This document shows positions 1 to 6,280 of a DNA stretch of 7,341 nt, one piece after another. The notes beneath the pieces were generated by a model that was not told the origin of the DNA, searched no databases, and was given only the letters and a program-made list of their open reading frames with translations. Source of the stretch: Betaproteobacteria bacterium (GTDB lineage: Bacteria > Pseudomonadota > Gammaproteobacteria > Burkholderiales > Burkholderiaceae_C); the NCBI GenBank assembly GCA_009918225.1, contig RGEP01000093.1:1-7341 (forward strand), given 5' to 3'. Both the position numbers and the translations under genes were made by a program. Every line of letters starts with the position of its first letter. Positions within the stretch are counted from its first letter, which is position 1.

Positions 1-111
1 ATGGAATGCGGGCTTCATTGCCTCGCCTTTCCCGTTTCGAGCGCCATCGATGTAGTGTTGCAGCGTCTGTGTGATGGCATTGACTTCTTCAACATATGTA
101 GGCTGGGACAT
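1..111 (-). CDS. NTF2-like / putative lumazine-binding family protein, N-terminal part only
   Basis: The minus strand is open from an ATG at 111 to the window edge, giving the first 37 residues. They include a helix followed by the motif HYIDGARNGKGEAMKPAFH. This matches the start of the SnoaL/NTF2-like family once labelled putative lumazine-binding (PF12893-like), whose members carry a YxxGxxxGdxxxxxxxFH signature. Members are small cone-shaped cytoplasmic proteins of about 120-150 residues, mostly of unknown function. An AAAGGA at 123-118 lies six bases before this ATG. A second in-frame ATG at 117 sits directly against that AAAGGA and is less likely to be used. The family call rests on a short segment; the rest of the gene lies outside the window. 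Confidence 0.6.
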   Translation of the reverse strand, partial: MSQPTYVEEVNAITQTLQHYIDGARNGKGEAMKPAFH

Positions 112-117
112 GGTCAT

Positions 118-123
118 TCCTTT
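118..123 (-). promoter_or_regulatory. Ribosome binding site deciding the start of the partial NTF2-like gene
   Basis: AAAGGA on the minus strand, six bases before the ATG at 111. It gives no usable spacing to the ATG at 117, so the downstream ATG is preferred. Confidence 0.5.
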
Positions 124-183
124 GCTGTGGGAAGGCGATACTGATTTGTGGTGAGACAAGTCACGTTTACTGCTGGGCTTTGG

Positions 184-414
184 TCAACGCCTGCGACAAG
201 GCCGCTTGCTTCGAAGATCAAGCCCTTCCTCCTTGAGCCGGCGGTAAATCCGCATGTGGTTGACACGCCAGCCTTCTCGGCGAATCAGCGCGAAGACGCG
301 CCAAAACCCAAACCGCACCCGGGTCGCCGCGATCTCATGCATACGCTGGGCTTGTCGTGCGCCAGCATGGCTCTGTTGTCTGCGACCCGGTAATGAGTGT
401 TCATGTGCGTTCGA
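184..414 (-). pseudogene. IS3-family transposase (OrfB) fragment, decayed
   Basis: The minus-strand frame from about 414 down to a TGA at 184-186 contains the motifs MHEIAATRVRFGFWRVFAL, REGWRVNH, RIYRRLKEEGL and DLRSKRP. This is the helical segment that precedes the DDE integrase core in OrfB of IS3-family elements, where the usual pattern is RVRYGYRRIHVLLRREGW followed by NHKRVYRLYREEGLxLRxKRP. Nothing of the DDE catalytic core remains: the frame stops just after this segment. Homology upstream fades beyond about position 345, and a TGA at 415-417 closes that frame. No terminal inverted repeats or target duplication were found. It is a dead internal piece of an insertion sequence, not an active element. 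Confidence 0.7.
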
Positions 415-583
415 TCATCAATCAGGCGCGATGAAGCCTCCATGATTCGCAGAAGCGGCGTCGAACTGCAGCCGGGCCGGGTGATCGAATTGAACACCCG
501 GGTCCAGAGTTGCAGCCGTCATGGCTGCGCTGGCGGGTGTCAAGTCGATGGACACGCAGCCCCATCCACATGAACTTCACGGG
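415..583. other. Spacer with no recognisable gene
   Basis: Between the transposase fragment and the stop of the serine hydrolase I see no reading frame with a recognisable family. A 70-residue minus-strand frame (497-285) overlaps the transposase fragment in a different frame. The only structured element is the hairpin at 512-528. Confidence 0.5.
512..528 (-). terminator. Hairpin downstream of the serine hydrolase, possible terminator
   Basis: GCAGCC, five bases, GGCTGC form a perfect six-pair GC-rich stem with a short loop, 55 bases past the TAG stop of the serine hydrolase on its coding strand. On that strand it is followed by AACTCT, a poor U tract, so intrinsic termination is uncertain. 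Confidence 0.3.
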
Positions 584-1891
584 CTACTTCTCCATCGCGC
601 CGTATACCAGCGCAGCCAGTTGCTCCCGGTGGATCTTGCGGATCTCGCCTGGGGCGGCCGACATCATGACCACCACCAGCCTTTCTTTCGGATCGGCCCA
701 AAAGATGGTGCCGTTAGCGCCGTTCCAGAAGAAGTCTCCCGGGTTGCCGTTGACGGCAGCCACGCCCTTCTCCTTGCGCACGGCCACACCCAAACCAAAT
801 CCATAACCCATGCGACCAGGCTCCGTGACGGCTACATTGTTTTGAATATGGCTGCCCAGGTGGTCGGACGTCATCTGCGACACGGTTTGAGGGCTGAGCA
901 GCCGCTGCCCATTGAGCACGCCGCCATTGAGCAGCATCTGACCGAAGCGGATGTAGTCGGGCGCAGTCGAGAACGCACACCCTCCGCCGCAGTCGAACTT
1001 GATCTTGGCGGTCAGCATGGCGATGGACTGCGGTTTGCCGGTCAGCGGATCGGTCGGCAGCGCCTGTGCAACCCGTGCGCGGTCGGCTGGAGGCACATGA
1101 AAGGTGGTGTCCTTCATCCCCAGCCGACTCCAGATTCGTTCGCGCATGAAACCGTCCAGAGTCTTGCCGCTCTCCCGTTCCACCACCATGCCGAGGGCAT
1201 CGATTCCAAAACCATAGTCCCAAACAGTGCCAGGCTCGTGTAGGAACGGCGTGGCGGCCATTTGGGCCATGAATTCGGAGCCCGTGTATCGGGTGGCTGC
1301 ACCGGAGGATGAGGGAGGGAAGAGCTTGTGGATGGGTGTGTTTCCGCGCGCACCGTAGGTCAACCCGGTGGTGTGCCGCATCAGGTCTTGGACCGTAAGG
1401 GGACGCTTGAGTGGCTCGGTGGTGACATGACTTTGGCCGTCCACGACGCCAAGCTTGGCATCCTTGAACTCGGGGAACCACTTGCTGACGGGTGCGCTCA
1501 GCGGTAGCCGAGCTTCTTCGGTCAAGGTGAGCGCCGCCGCCACCGTCATCACCTTGGTCATTGAAGCGATGCTGAAGATCGCATCCTCCCGCATGGGAAC
1601 CCCGTTGGCCTTGTCCAGATGCCCGTAGGCCTTGTGGACGACCAGCTTGCCATTGCGTGCGATGTACAGCACGGCTCCCGGCGTTCGATTGGCCTCGATC
1701 TCGGACTTGAAGAAGGCGTCGATTCGCGCGAGACCGGTGGCGCTGAAGCCTTCCTTGAGCGGGTCAGCACGCGCGAGGTCGGCAGCCTCAACTGGAACCG
1801 GTGTGCCTAGCGTCACCAGGGCAATTCCCAGGCACCCGACAAAGCCGTGTGCAGTCCGAAGCAATCGGACGAAGTTGTGAGGCTTCTTCAT
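584..1891 (-). CDS. Exported serine hydrolase, class C beta-lactamase / family VIII esterase fold
   Basis: This 435-residue protein belongs to the beta-lactamase-related serine hydrolases (PF00144), which include EstB-type esterases, DD-peptidases and AmpC. The start is an ATG at 1891 with AGGAG eight bases upstream. It opens a basic then hydrophobic signal peptide (residues 1-36, ending near PVEAA), so the mature enzyme should be periplasmic. The frame stays open to 2062, but that extension has no signal-like start. The catalytic SxxK is S110-M-T-K113. The second-motif Tyr is probably Y226 in WDYGFGIDALG, which lacks the Asn of the AmpC YxN motif, as in esterase-like members. LMRHTTGLTYG (170-180) and the final-strand region WNGANGTIFWADPKE (389-403) are also typical. 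A Cys pair brackets a glycine loop in CGGGC (301-305). The substrate cannot be deduced; an ester or a peptidoglycan-like amide is possible. It stands alone, divergent from the membrane protein gene. Confidence 0.9.
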   Translation of the reverse strand: MKKPHNFVRLLRTAHGFVGCLGIALVTLGTPVPVEAADLARADPLKEGFSATGLARIDAFFKSEIEANRTPGAVLYIARNGKLVVHKAYGHLDKANGVPMREDAIFSIASMTKVMTVAAALTLTEEARLPLSAPVSKWFPEFKDAKLGVVDGQSHVTTEPLKRPLTVQDLMRHTTGLTYGARGNTPIHKLFPPSSSGAATRYTGSEFMAQMAATPFLHEPGTVWDYGFGIDALGMVVERESGKTLDGFMRERIWSRLGMKDTTFHVPPADRARVAQALPTDPLTGKPQSIAMLTAKIKFDCGGGCAFSTAPDYIRFGQMLLNGGVLNGQRLLSPQTVSQMTSDHLGSHIQNNVAVTEPGRMGYGFGLGVAVRKEKGVAAVNGNPGDFFWNGANGTIFWADPKERLVVVMMSAAPGEIRKIHREQLAALVYGAMEK

Positions 1892-1899
1892 CGCGGAGA

Positions 1900-1904
1900 C
1901 TCCT
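1900..1904 (-). promoter_or_regulatory. Ribosome binding site deciding the serine hydrolase start
   Basis: AGGAG on the minus strand, eight bases before the ATG at 1891. It favours this start over the in-frame alternative at 2062 and places a signal peptide at the N-terminus. Confidence 0.7.
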
Positions 1905-1991
1905 GTCGAATGGATGGCCTTGCCTACAGAGTGCGCGGATGGCGCAACCCTGCTCAGCTTTTCAACTCTAGGAGACCGAGACCACAATGCC

Positions 1992-2009
1992 AGCAGGGAA
2001 ATCCCTGCT
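1992..2009. repeat. 18-base near-perfect palindrome, candidate operator
   Basis: AGCAGGGA, AA, TCCCTGCT: two eight-base arms around a two-base centre, in the divergent spacer about 100 bases upstream of the serine hydrolase ATG. The size fits a dimeric regulator's operator, but no regulator gene is in view and no second copy was noticed. Confidence 0.3.
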
Positions 2010-2287
2010 CTTGCTGAGCCAGCGGCTGGGCTGAGCGGCCACCGTTCGCTGCCGGCTTGCAAGACGAGCGGGTGGCTCGTGTGATCCGGTTACCTGATGA
2101 GCGAAGCCATCGCGCTCTCGCGAGACGCCGCCTGCACGATGAGTCCTTTGGTGCGCATGTGAGCCTGCGCTACAGGGGCGGACAACGCCGATAGGAACTG
2201 TGCGGCCGACGAACGACAGGCAGCGTAATCCCCCGCTGGTCTTTACCCGCAATCAACAAGAATCAAGCTGTCTGCTTCGCTTTGACC

Positions 2288-2296
2288 GAGGAAGAG
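2288..2296 (+). promoter_or_regulatory. Ribosome binding site deciding the start of the PDZ/GAF membrane protein
   Basis: The purine run GAGGAAGAG ends six bases before the ATG at 2303. It lies inside the coding stretch that a TTG start at 2282 would require, so the ATG is preferred. Confidence 0.55.
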
Positions 2297-2302
2297 CCGT
2301 CA

Positions 2303-4066
2303 ATGGAAAGGTACTGGAAGCCCGCGTTCATGCTCGCCTGGTTCGGGGTGTGCCTGTACATATTGCTCAGCGCTGCCTTGGGCACCTTCTTCGATCCCAA
2401 GACCGCCTCTGCTGGCCTGAACTTTGCGTTTGATTCAGACTCCGGACGAATCGTTATCAAGGATCTTCAGCCCGAGGGGGCCGCGCAACGATCTGGGCTG
2501 CAGGTGGGTGACCTGTTGAATGCCGAATCGACGCAGGCACTTGTTGTGGCCCTTAAGCAGCCCCCCAAGCGCGTTCCACTCGTTGTTGACCGCTCGGGTA
2601 GCCCGGTTTCCCTTGTGCTGGTCCTGGATGAAATTGACAAGGACAGGGTCGATTACGTCTTCGGTATCTATGGCTTGGTGCTGATGGCGCCCTTGTGCCT
2701 GCTGGCCGCAGCCCTACTGGGTATGGCGCGTACCGGCGGTTCATCGTTCAAATGGCTGGCTGTGATGCTTTTGGCATGGGCACCAGGATGGGCAGGTATT
2801 GCGCCCAATCTTTACTGGTACGCCCTGGCATTGGCGTTGAACGCAGTAAGCCTTGCGATCGCCCCGTTGGCCATGTTCAGGTTTTGGTTGAACTTTTGTG
2901 ACGAGCAGGGGGTCTTGGTTGGGAAGGCGTGGACACGAGCCTATCGAGTGCTTCAATTGGTGGGGCTGTGTTTGATCGTTTCAACTTTCTTAGACGCAGC
3001 ATGGCTGTTGACCATGTCTAGCCAAAACCTAGCGGAACCAGTGCTCGCGCTCAACATGCATTTGTTCGGCGAAGAGCGGTCCTACGTCCTATGGGTTCTG
3101 TCCGGCGTCTTGCTGTTTGGTGCCTGCACCACCTTGCCCGTGGTGGTCATGCGCCGCAGCCGAGGCGAAGCATCCAACGCTGCCTTCTGGATTTCGGCGG
3201 CACTGCTGGGCTTCTTCATTGCGCCAGCTGGTTACTTTGTCAGCAGGGCCGTGGCCGCAGTACTCGGAGTCGACGAAGCCACGTGGGGTTCGTTCAACGA
3301 GATCTGGACCTACACCACCATGCCGGTTGCGGTGTTGAGCATCTTCGCGTTTATCCGCCTGGCCTTGAAGCGCAAGATGATGAGCTTCGGTTTTGCCGTC
3401 AACCTCACCAGCGTCTACTTGGTGACGGGTGGCATCTTGGTTGGCATGTTTTGGCTGCTGAAGAAGAACATTGAGACGCTGGGGTTCGTAAACGAAGAAA
3501 CCCAAAGTGCGCTGCTGAGCGCCACGATCGCGGGGCTGGCTTTTGTAGCCAAACAACTCAAGGGTTCCGCAGAGAGAGCACTGAAGCGACTGATATTCGT
3601 GGACTTCAACCGCCGCGAGGCGCGCCTGGAAGATTTCAAATCGCAGATGAGTCACCACAAGACCCTGTCTGCGCTGGACCAAGGTGCGCTGTCGGCACTG
3701 ACGGCGTTTTGCCATGGGGCGCAAGCGGAGGTGTTCTTTTGGGACGGCAAACAGTACGTTGGCGCTTCTGGTAGCCGCACTATCTCGCCCGACCATGAAC
3801 TGCCGCTGAAGTTGAGAGCGACGCGCGCCGCGTTCATCCCCGACACGCCTCTAGAGGGCCTCCAAACGGGCGTACGACTGGCCGCCCCCGCGTTCCACCG
3901 CTTCGAGATGGTGTTCTTTGTGCTGGTTGAAGAGTCTGAACACCTGCCCGTTTTCAGGCCCGATGAGATCCGTCAAATTGAAAAACTGGTGGCACGATGG
4001 GCAGTGGAGCGGTCTTTGTTGGAGCTCGACGGATTGAAAGCACAAGTGGTGGCCCAAACCGAATGA
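2303..4066 (+). CDS. PDZ-domain multi-pass membrane protein with C-terminal GAF-like domain, sensor-like but without kinase
   Basis: This 587-residue protein starts at an ATG with a good ribosome binding site. Residues 8-28 form a membrane anchor. Residues 40-108 form a PDZ-like domain with the carboxylate-loop signature LQPEGAAQRSGLQVGDLL (55-72), placed outside the membrane. Eight or so further hydrophobic segments follow, near 120-141, 150-167, 170-195, 215-237, 260-283, 294-320, 337-354 and 365-386, with a possible one at 402-416. A basic amphipathic linker (ALKRLIFVDFNRREARLEDF, 426-445) leads to a GAF-like domain (about 455-570) ending in a helix (RPDEIRQIEKLVARWAVERS). The order anchor-PDZ-membrane domain-charged linker-GAF recalls the input half of ComP-type or PrsK-type sensor kinases. 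Here the frame ends at TGA 4064 with no DHp histidine or ATPase motifs, and none were seen downstream. The protein may signal through a partner or be a truncated kinase. The ligand is unknown. Confidence 0.75.
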   Translation: MERYWKPAFMLAWFGVCLYILLSAALGTFFDPKTASAGLNFAFDSDSGRIVIKDLQPEGAAQRSGLQVGDLLNAESTQALVVALKQPPKRVPLVVDRSGSPVSLVLVLDEIDKDRVDYVFGIYGLVLMAPLCLLAAALLGMARTGGSSFKWLAVMLLAWAPGWAGIAPNLYWYALALALNAVSLAIAPLAMFRFWLNFCDEQGVLVGKAWTRAYRVLQLVGLCLIVSTFLDAAWLLTMSSQNLAEPVLALNMHLFGEERSYVLWVLSGVLLFGACTTLPVVVMRRSRGEASNAAFWISAALLGFFIAPAGYFVSRAVAAVLGVDEATWGSFNEIWTYTTMPVAVLSIFAFIRLALKRKMMSFGFAVNLTSVYLVTGGILVGMFWLLKKNIETLGFVNEETQSALLSATIAGLAFVAKQLKGSAERALKRLIFVDFNRREARLEDFKSQMSHHKTLSALDQGALSALTAFCHGAQAEVFFWDGKQYVGASGSRTISPDHELPLKLRATRAAFIPDTPLEGLQTGVRLAAPAFHRFEMVFFVLVEESEHLPVFRPDEIRQIEKLVARWAVERSLLELDGLKAQVVAQTE

Positions 4067-4080
4067 TCCAGAATTCATTC
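4061..4080 (+). terminator. Weak hairpin overlapping the stop codon of the PDZ/GAF gene
   Basis: GAATGA (4061-4066) and TCATTC (4075-4080) pair as a six-base stem around an eight-base loop. The stem includes the TGA stop. It is AT-rich and has no clear U tract, so a terminator role is doubtful. Confidence 0.2.
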
Positions 4081-4217
4081 ATGTCCGATACACAGCTTCA
4101 ACCCCCGCCCTGCTGAAGAGGCCCGGGCCATCGGCTACTGGGAACTGCAAGCGCGGGTTCTGGGTGAAGTCCGATGAGACTCTGCTTTCGATTCCTTGGT
4201 CATGAAGCCATACAGCG
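4067..4217 (+). other. Spacer with possible gene remnant before the VOC gene
   Basis: No intact gene. An ATG at 4081 opens an 11-codon frame that stops at once. In another frame, bases 4115-4177 read as EEARAIGYWELQARVLGEVR then TGA, which looks like the C-terminal tail of a real protein by composition but matches no family I can name. A GGCCCGGGCC palindrome lies at 4120-4129. Confidence 0.3.
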
Positions 4218-4781
4218 ATGAGTCATCAGCATCAGCATTCGCACAAGCCCAAGAACACCATCTGCCTCTGGTTCAACGGCCAGGCTGAGGAAGCTGCGCG
4301 CTTCTATGCCGCGACGTTTCCCGACACGCGGGTGCTGAATGTTCACCACGCCCCGGCTGACTACCCTGCGGGCCGTCGTGGCGACGTGCTCACCGTGGAC
4401 TTTGAAGTGATGGGCATTCGATGCATCGGCCTGAATGCGGGTCCGATCTTTCCTCAGACCGAAGCGTTTTCATTCCAAGTGGCCACTGATGACCAGGCTG
4501 AAACCGACCGCTATTGGAATGCCATTGTTGGGAATGGGGGCCAGGAAAGTGCCTGCGGCTGGTGCAAGGACCGATGGGGCGTGAACTGGCAGATCACCCC
4601 GAGAGCGCTGACGCGAGCACTGGACAAAGGGAGCGCGTGGCGGCGAGCTACCTGCCTCAGGTATTCGGTGCACTGCGCTACCTTGCTCAGCTTCCTGGGG
4701 TGGACGAGTCTCACATCGCGATATCCGGAGCAGTTACGGCGGGACGCTGACCCTGCTAAGCGCGACGCGCTGGGCACGTGA
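4218..4781 (+). pseudogene. VOC-family (PhnB/YjdN-like) protein, C-terminally truncated and fused out of frame to hydrolase DNA
   Basis: Residues 13-136 match the PhnB-like VOC family (formerly 3-demethylubiquinone-9 methyltransferase domain): TICLWFNGQAEEAARFYAAT (14-33), GDVLTVDFEVMG (55-66), AFSFQVATDDQAETDRYW (83-100), NGGQESACGWCKDRWGVNWQ (106-125) and ITPRALTRAL. Family members usually continue with 25-35 residues of an alpha-helical tail. Here homology ends near residue 136 (about base 4625), and the remaining 50 residues are an out-of-frame reading of hydrolase DNA. The N-terminus MSHQHQHSH is a short His-rich run, and the ATG at 4218 has no clear ribosome binding site. VOC proteins of this group have no settled function. 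The fold might survive as a chimera, but loss of the tail, the weak start and debris around it make a pseudogene more likely. Confidence 0.65.
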
Positions 4782-4956
4782 GAACCACGCGCACTCCTCT
4801 TTCCCGGCATTCGCCGCGCACATTCCGTTCTATCCGCCCTGTTTCCTCATCGAGCGCTTCGTTCGGTCGGGACGATCCATTCCGCAGATTCCGTCCGATG
4901 CCTGCAGCCGCTACACCGGCGCTCCCATCAAGACTGAAGGCGAAGCCTCGCTTTGA
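4625..4956 (+). pseudogene. Dienelactone hydrolase-type alpha/beta hydrolase, internal fragment with frameshift
   Basis: Two adjacent frames together spell the middle of a dienelactone hydrolase-family enzyme. From about 4631 the first frame reads RVAASYLPQV, then FGALRYLAQLPGVDESHIAI (the region before the nucleophile elbow), and ISG at 4721-4729. The next frame picks up with SSYGGTLTLLSATRWARENH, then FPAFAAHIPFYPPCFLIERF and VRSGRSIPQIPSDACSRYTG, to GAPI near 4930. It then runs through unrelated residues to TGA at 4954. The expected elbow G-F-S-Y-G-G is broken: only two bases (GC) lie between GGA (4727-4729) and the nucleophile codon AGT (4732-4734). That is a one-base deletion in the Phe codon. 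Both ends of the gene, including the Asp and His of the triad, are missing. It cannot make an active enzyme. Confidence 0.75.
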
Positions 4957-4995
4957 CCGACCGGCAAGCCTGCCTTGTCAGATTCGCAATTGCCA

Positions 4996-5023
4996 TTGAC
5001 GTCAAGCGGCACAGACACTGAAT
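4996..5023 (+). promoter_or_regulatory. Possible promoter of the receptor-GST operon
   Basis: TTGACG (4996-5001) is a five-of-six match to the -35 box. Sixteen bases later CTGAAT (5018-5023) matches the -10 box at only three positions. The -35 lies within the palindrome TTGACGTCAA (4996-5005), which could serve as an operator. Support is weak, but DNA upstream is dead gene remains, so a promoter should lie between about 4930 and 5057. Confidence 0.25.
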
Positions 5024-5057
5024 CGTCCATCAACGCGGAGCGCCCACAAAGGGCGAC

Positions 5058-5064
5058 GGAGGAG
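5058..5064 (+). promoter_or_regulatory. Strong ribosome binding site deciding the receptor start
   Basis: GGAGGAG six bases before the ATG at 5071, close to the ideal anti-Shine-Dalgarno match. It rules out the in-frame TTG at 4975 and puts a signal peptide first. Confidence 0.8.
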
Positions 5065-5070
5065 ATCCAC

Positions 5071-6261
5071 ATGTCACAACGAGCGGGCCTGTTGGCCCTG
5101 GCTCTGGCCGCTGCTTTGCTCGGGCCACTGGCTGCGCAGGCCCAGGAGCGGACGATCAAGATCCACGGCTTTGGCGCCCAAAGCGGTGTTGTGCGCATCT
5201 TTGGTCTGAACGCGGAGGCCGCCATGCGCGCGGCAGCCGACGAAATCAATCGCAATGGCGGCGTGACCCTGGGCGATGGGGCCAAAGCCAAGCTGGTGAT
5301 CGATTACCTCGATGACCGCTGCAACGCGGAAGAGGGCCTCAACGTGGTGCGGCGCATCGCTTCGCAGTCCGATTCCATCGTGGCCGTGGGCCCGAGCTGC
5401 AGCAACGTGGCCGAGCCGGTGTTCGGCATCCTGCAGAAGCGAGCCGGCGATGCATCGGACTCGGGTCTGCAGTTCCCGATCTTCACCGATGGGGCAGCCA
5501 AGGGCGGGCTGGCATCGATCTCGGAGTGGGCTTTCCGCAACGTGCCCAGCGAGGCCGCGATGTACCGGTCGCTCTTCGACTGGTTGACGGCCACCCGCAC
5601 CGATGTCAAGACCGTCTGGGGCGGTGTGGAGAAGGACTTTGCCCACAGCAACGCCACCTTCAATGTCATCAAGGACCTGGCCGGCAAGAGTGGGCTGCAG
5701 GTACTGGGGCAAAGCGAATGGCTGCTGGCGGACACCAGCTTTGCCACGCAGGTGCGGGAAATGCGTCGCGCCAATGCGGATGTGGTCGTCATCTCCGCGC
5801 ATCCCTTCACCACCTGCGGCGTGCTCAAGGAAATGCAGCGTCAGGGTGTGAAGCCCAAGATGCTGGTTGGGCTCACCAGTTCCTCCAGCATGGAAACCTT
5901 GCAGGGTTGTGGGCAGGCCGCCGAAGGCATGGTCATCCCCACCAGCTTTGCGCCCGTCACGCCCGAGGCGCGTGTGGCCGCTGCCGCCATGCTCAAGGTC
6001 AATGCCCACATGGACCTGCACAACGCGGCAGCCTGGGAGAACGTCCACACGCTCAAGGAGGTGATCGAGAAGCAGAAGATCATGGGCCGCCCCGACACGC
6101 TGGTGGCCGATCGCCAGAAGATGCGCGAGGGCCTGGCAGGCCTGAAGCAGACCAGGGGCCTGCTCGGGCCGGTGGTGCGCGGGCCCGATCGTGAGGCCGT
6201 CAAGCCCTTCCTGTTCGTGCAGGTCAAGGCCTCGCAGTGGGCCGTGGTGCACCAGCCCTGA
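5071..6261 (+). CDS. ABC transporter periplasmic substrate-binding protein, branched-chain amino acid receptor type
   Basis: The 396-residue protein has a signal peptide (basic start, a run of Leu and Ala, probable cleavage after AQA at 22-24) and no lipobox, so it should be free in the periplasm. It follows the Peripla_BP_6 (LivJ/LivK) pattern: GLNAEAAMRAAADEINRNGG (45-64), VIDYLDDRCNAEEGLNVVRR (76-95) for the first lobe, and the ligand-loop region VAVGPSCSNVAEPVF (104-118). SEWAFRNVPSEAAMYRS (151-167) marks the hinge region, followed by ADVVVISAHP (236-245) and MLVGLTS in the second lobe. Four cysteines (83, 110, 249, 280) could pair in the periplasm. Length is normal for the family. Many such receptors in Burkholderiales bind aromatic or other organic acids, so the ligand is open. 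No membrane or ATPase genes are adjacent; the next gene is a GST 19 bases on. Confidence 0.88.
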   Translation: MSQRAGLLALALAAALLGPLAAQAQERTIKIHGFGAQSGVVRIFGLNAEAAMRAAADEINRNGGVTLGDGAKAKLVIDYLDDRCNAEEGLNVVRRIASQSDSIVAVGPSCSNVAEPVFGILQKRAGDASDSGLQFPIFTDGAAKGGLASISEWAFRNVPSEAAMYRSLFDWLTATRTDVKTVWGGVEKDFAHSNATFNVIKDLAGKSGLQVLGQSEWLLADTSFATQVREMRRANADVVVISAHPFTTCGVLKEMQRQGVKPKMLVGLTSSSSMETLQGCGQAAEGMVIPTSFAPVTPEARVAAAAMLKVNAHMDLHNAAAWENVHTLKEVIEKQKIMGRPDTLVADRQKMREGLAGLKQTRGLLGPVVRGPDREAVKPFLFVQVKASQWAVVHQP

Positions 6262-6268
6262 ACCCCTC

Positions 6269-6274
6269 GGGAGA
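6269..6274 (+). promoter_or_regulatory. Ribosome binding site deciding the GST start
   Basis: GGGAGA six bases before the ATG at 6281, inside the 19-base gap after the receptor stop. It rejects the upstream in-frame ATG at 6191, which would overlap the receptor gene by 71 bases. Confidence 0.7.
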
Positions 6275-6280
6275 CCCTTC

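Larger units (their letters stand above)
1892..2302. other. Divergent intergenic region between serine hydrolase and PDZ/GAF membrane protein
   Basis: About 410 bases should carry the promoters of both outward-facing genes. No promoter pair close to the sigma-70 consensus stands out on either strand. The strongest symmetric element is the palindrome at 1992-2009. A 21-codon plus-strand frame at 2097-2162 is too short to assign. Open minus-strand frames here have no recognisable content. Confidence 0.5.

Noticed and set aside
521..1481. Long frames on both strands within the serine hydrolase gene
   Set aside because: Alternative-frame shadows of the hydrolase, which carries all catalytic motifs.
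2116..2125. Ten-base palindromes TCTCGCGAGA here, TTGACGTCAA at 4996 and GACCGCGGTC at 6986
   Set aside because: Several ten-base palindromes are expected by chance in 7 kb. Only the one near the operon promoter is mentioned, with low weight.
2097..2162. Short plus-strand frame starting MSEAIALSRDAA
   Set aside because: Faintly like a nucleoside deaminase N-terminus but only 21 codons, with no ribosome binding site and no continuation in other frames.
2277..2289. 13-base direct repeat TCGCTTTGACCGA, also at 4948-4960
   Set aside because: One such match is close to chance expectation in a window of this size, and the flanks show no duplicated structure.
4624..5053. 8-base repeat ACAAAGGG at 4624-4631 and 5046-5053 flanking the hydrolase remnant
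   Set aside because: Too short to be significant over about 420 bases, and the right copy lies past the point where hydrolase homology ends.
5526..6194. 222-residue plus-strand frame inside the receptor gene
   Set aside because: A +1-frame shadow with Gly, Arg, His and Gln bias and no family resemblance.
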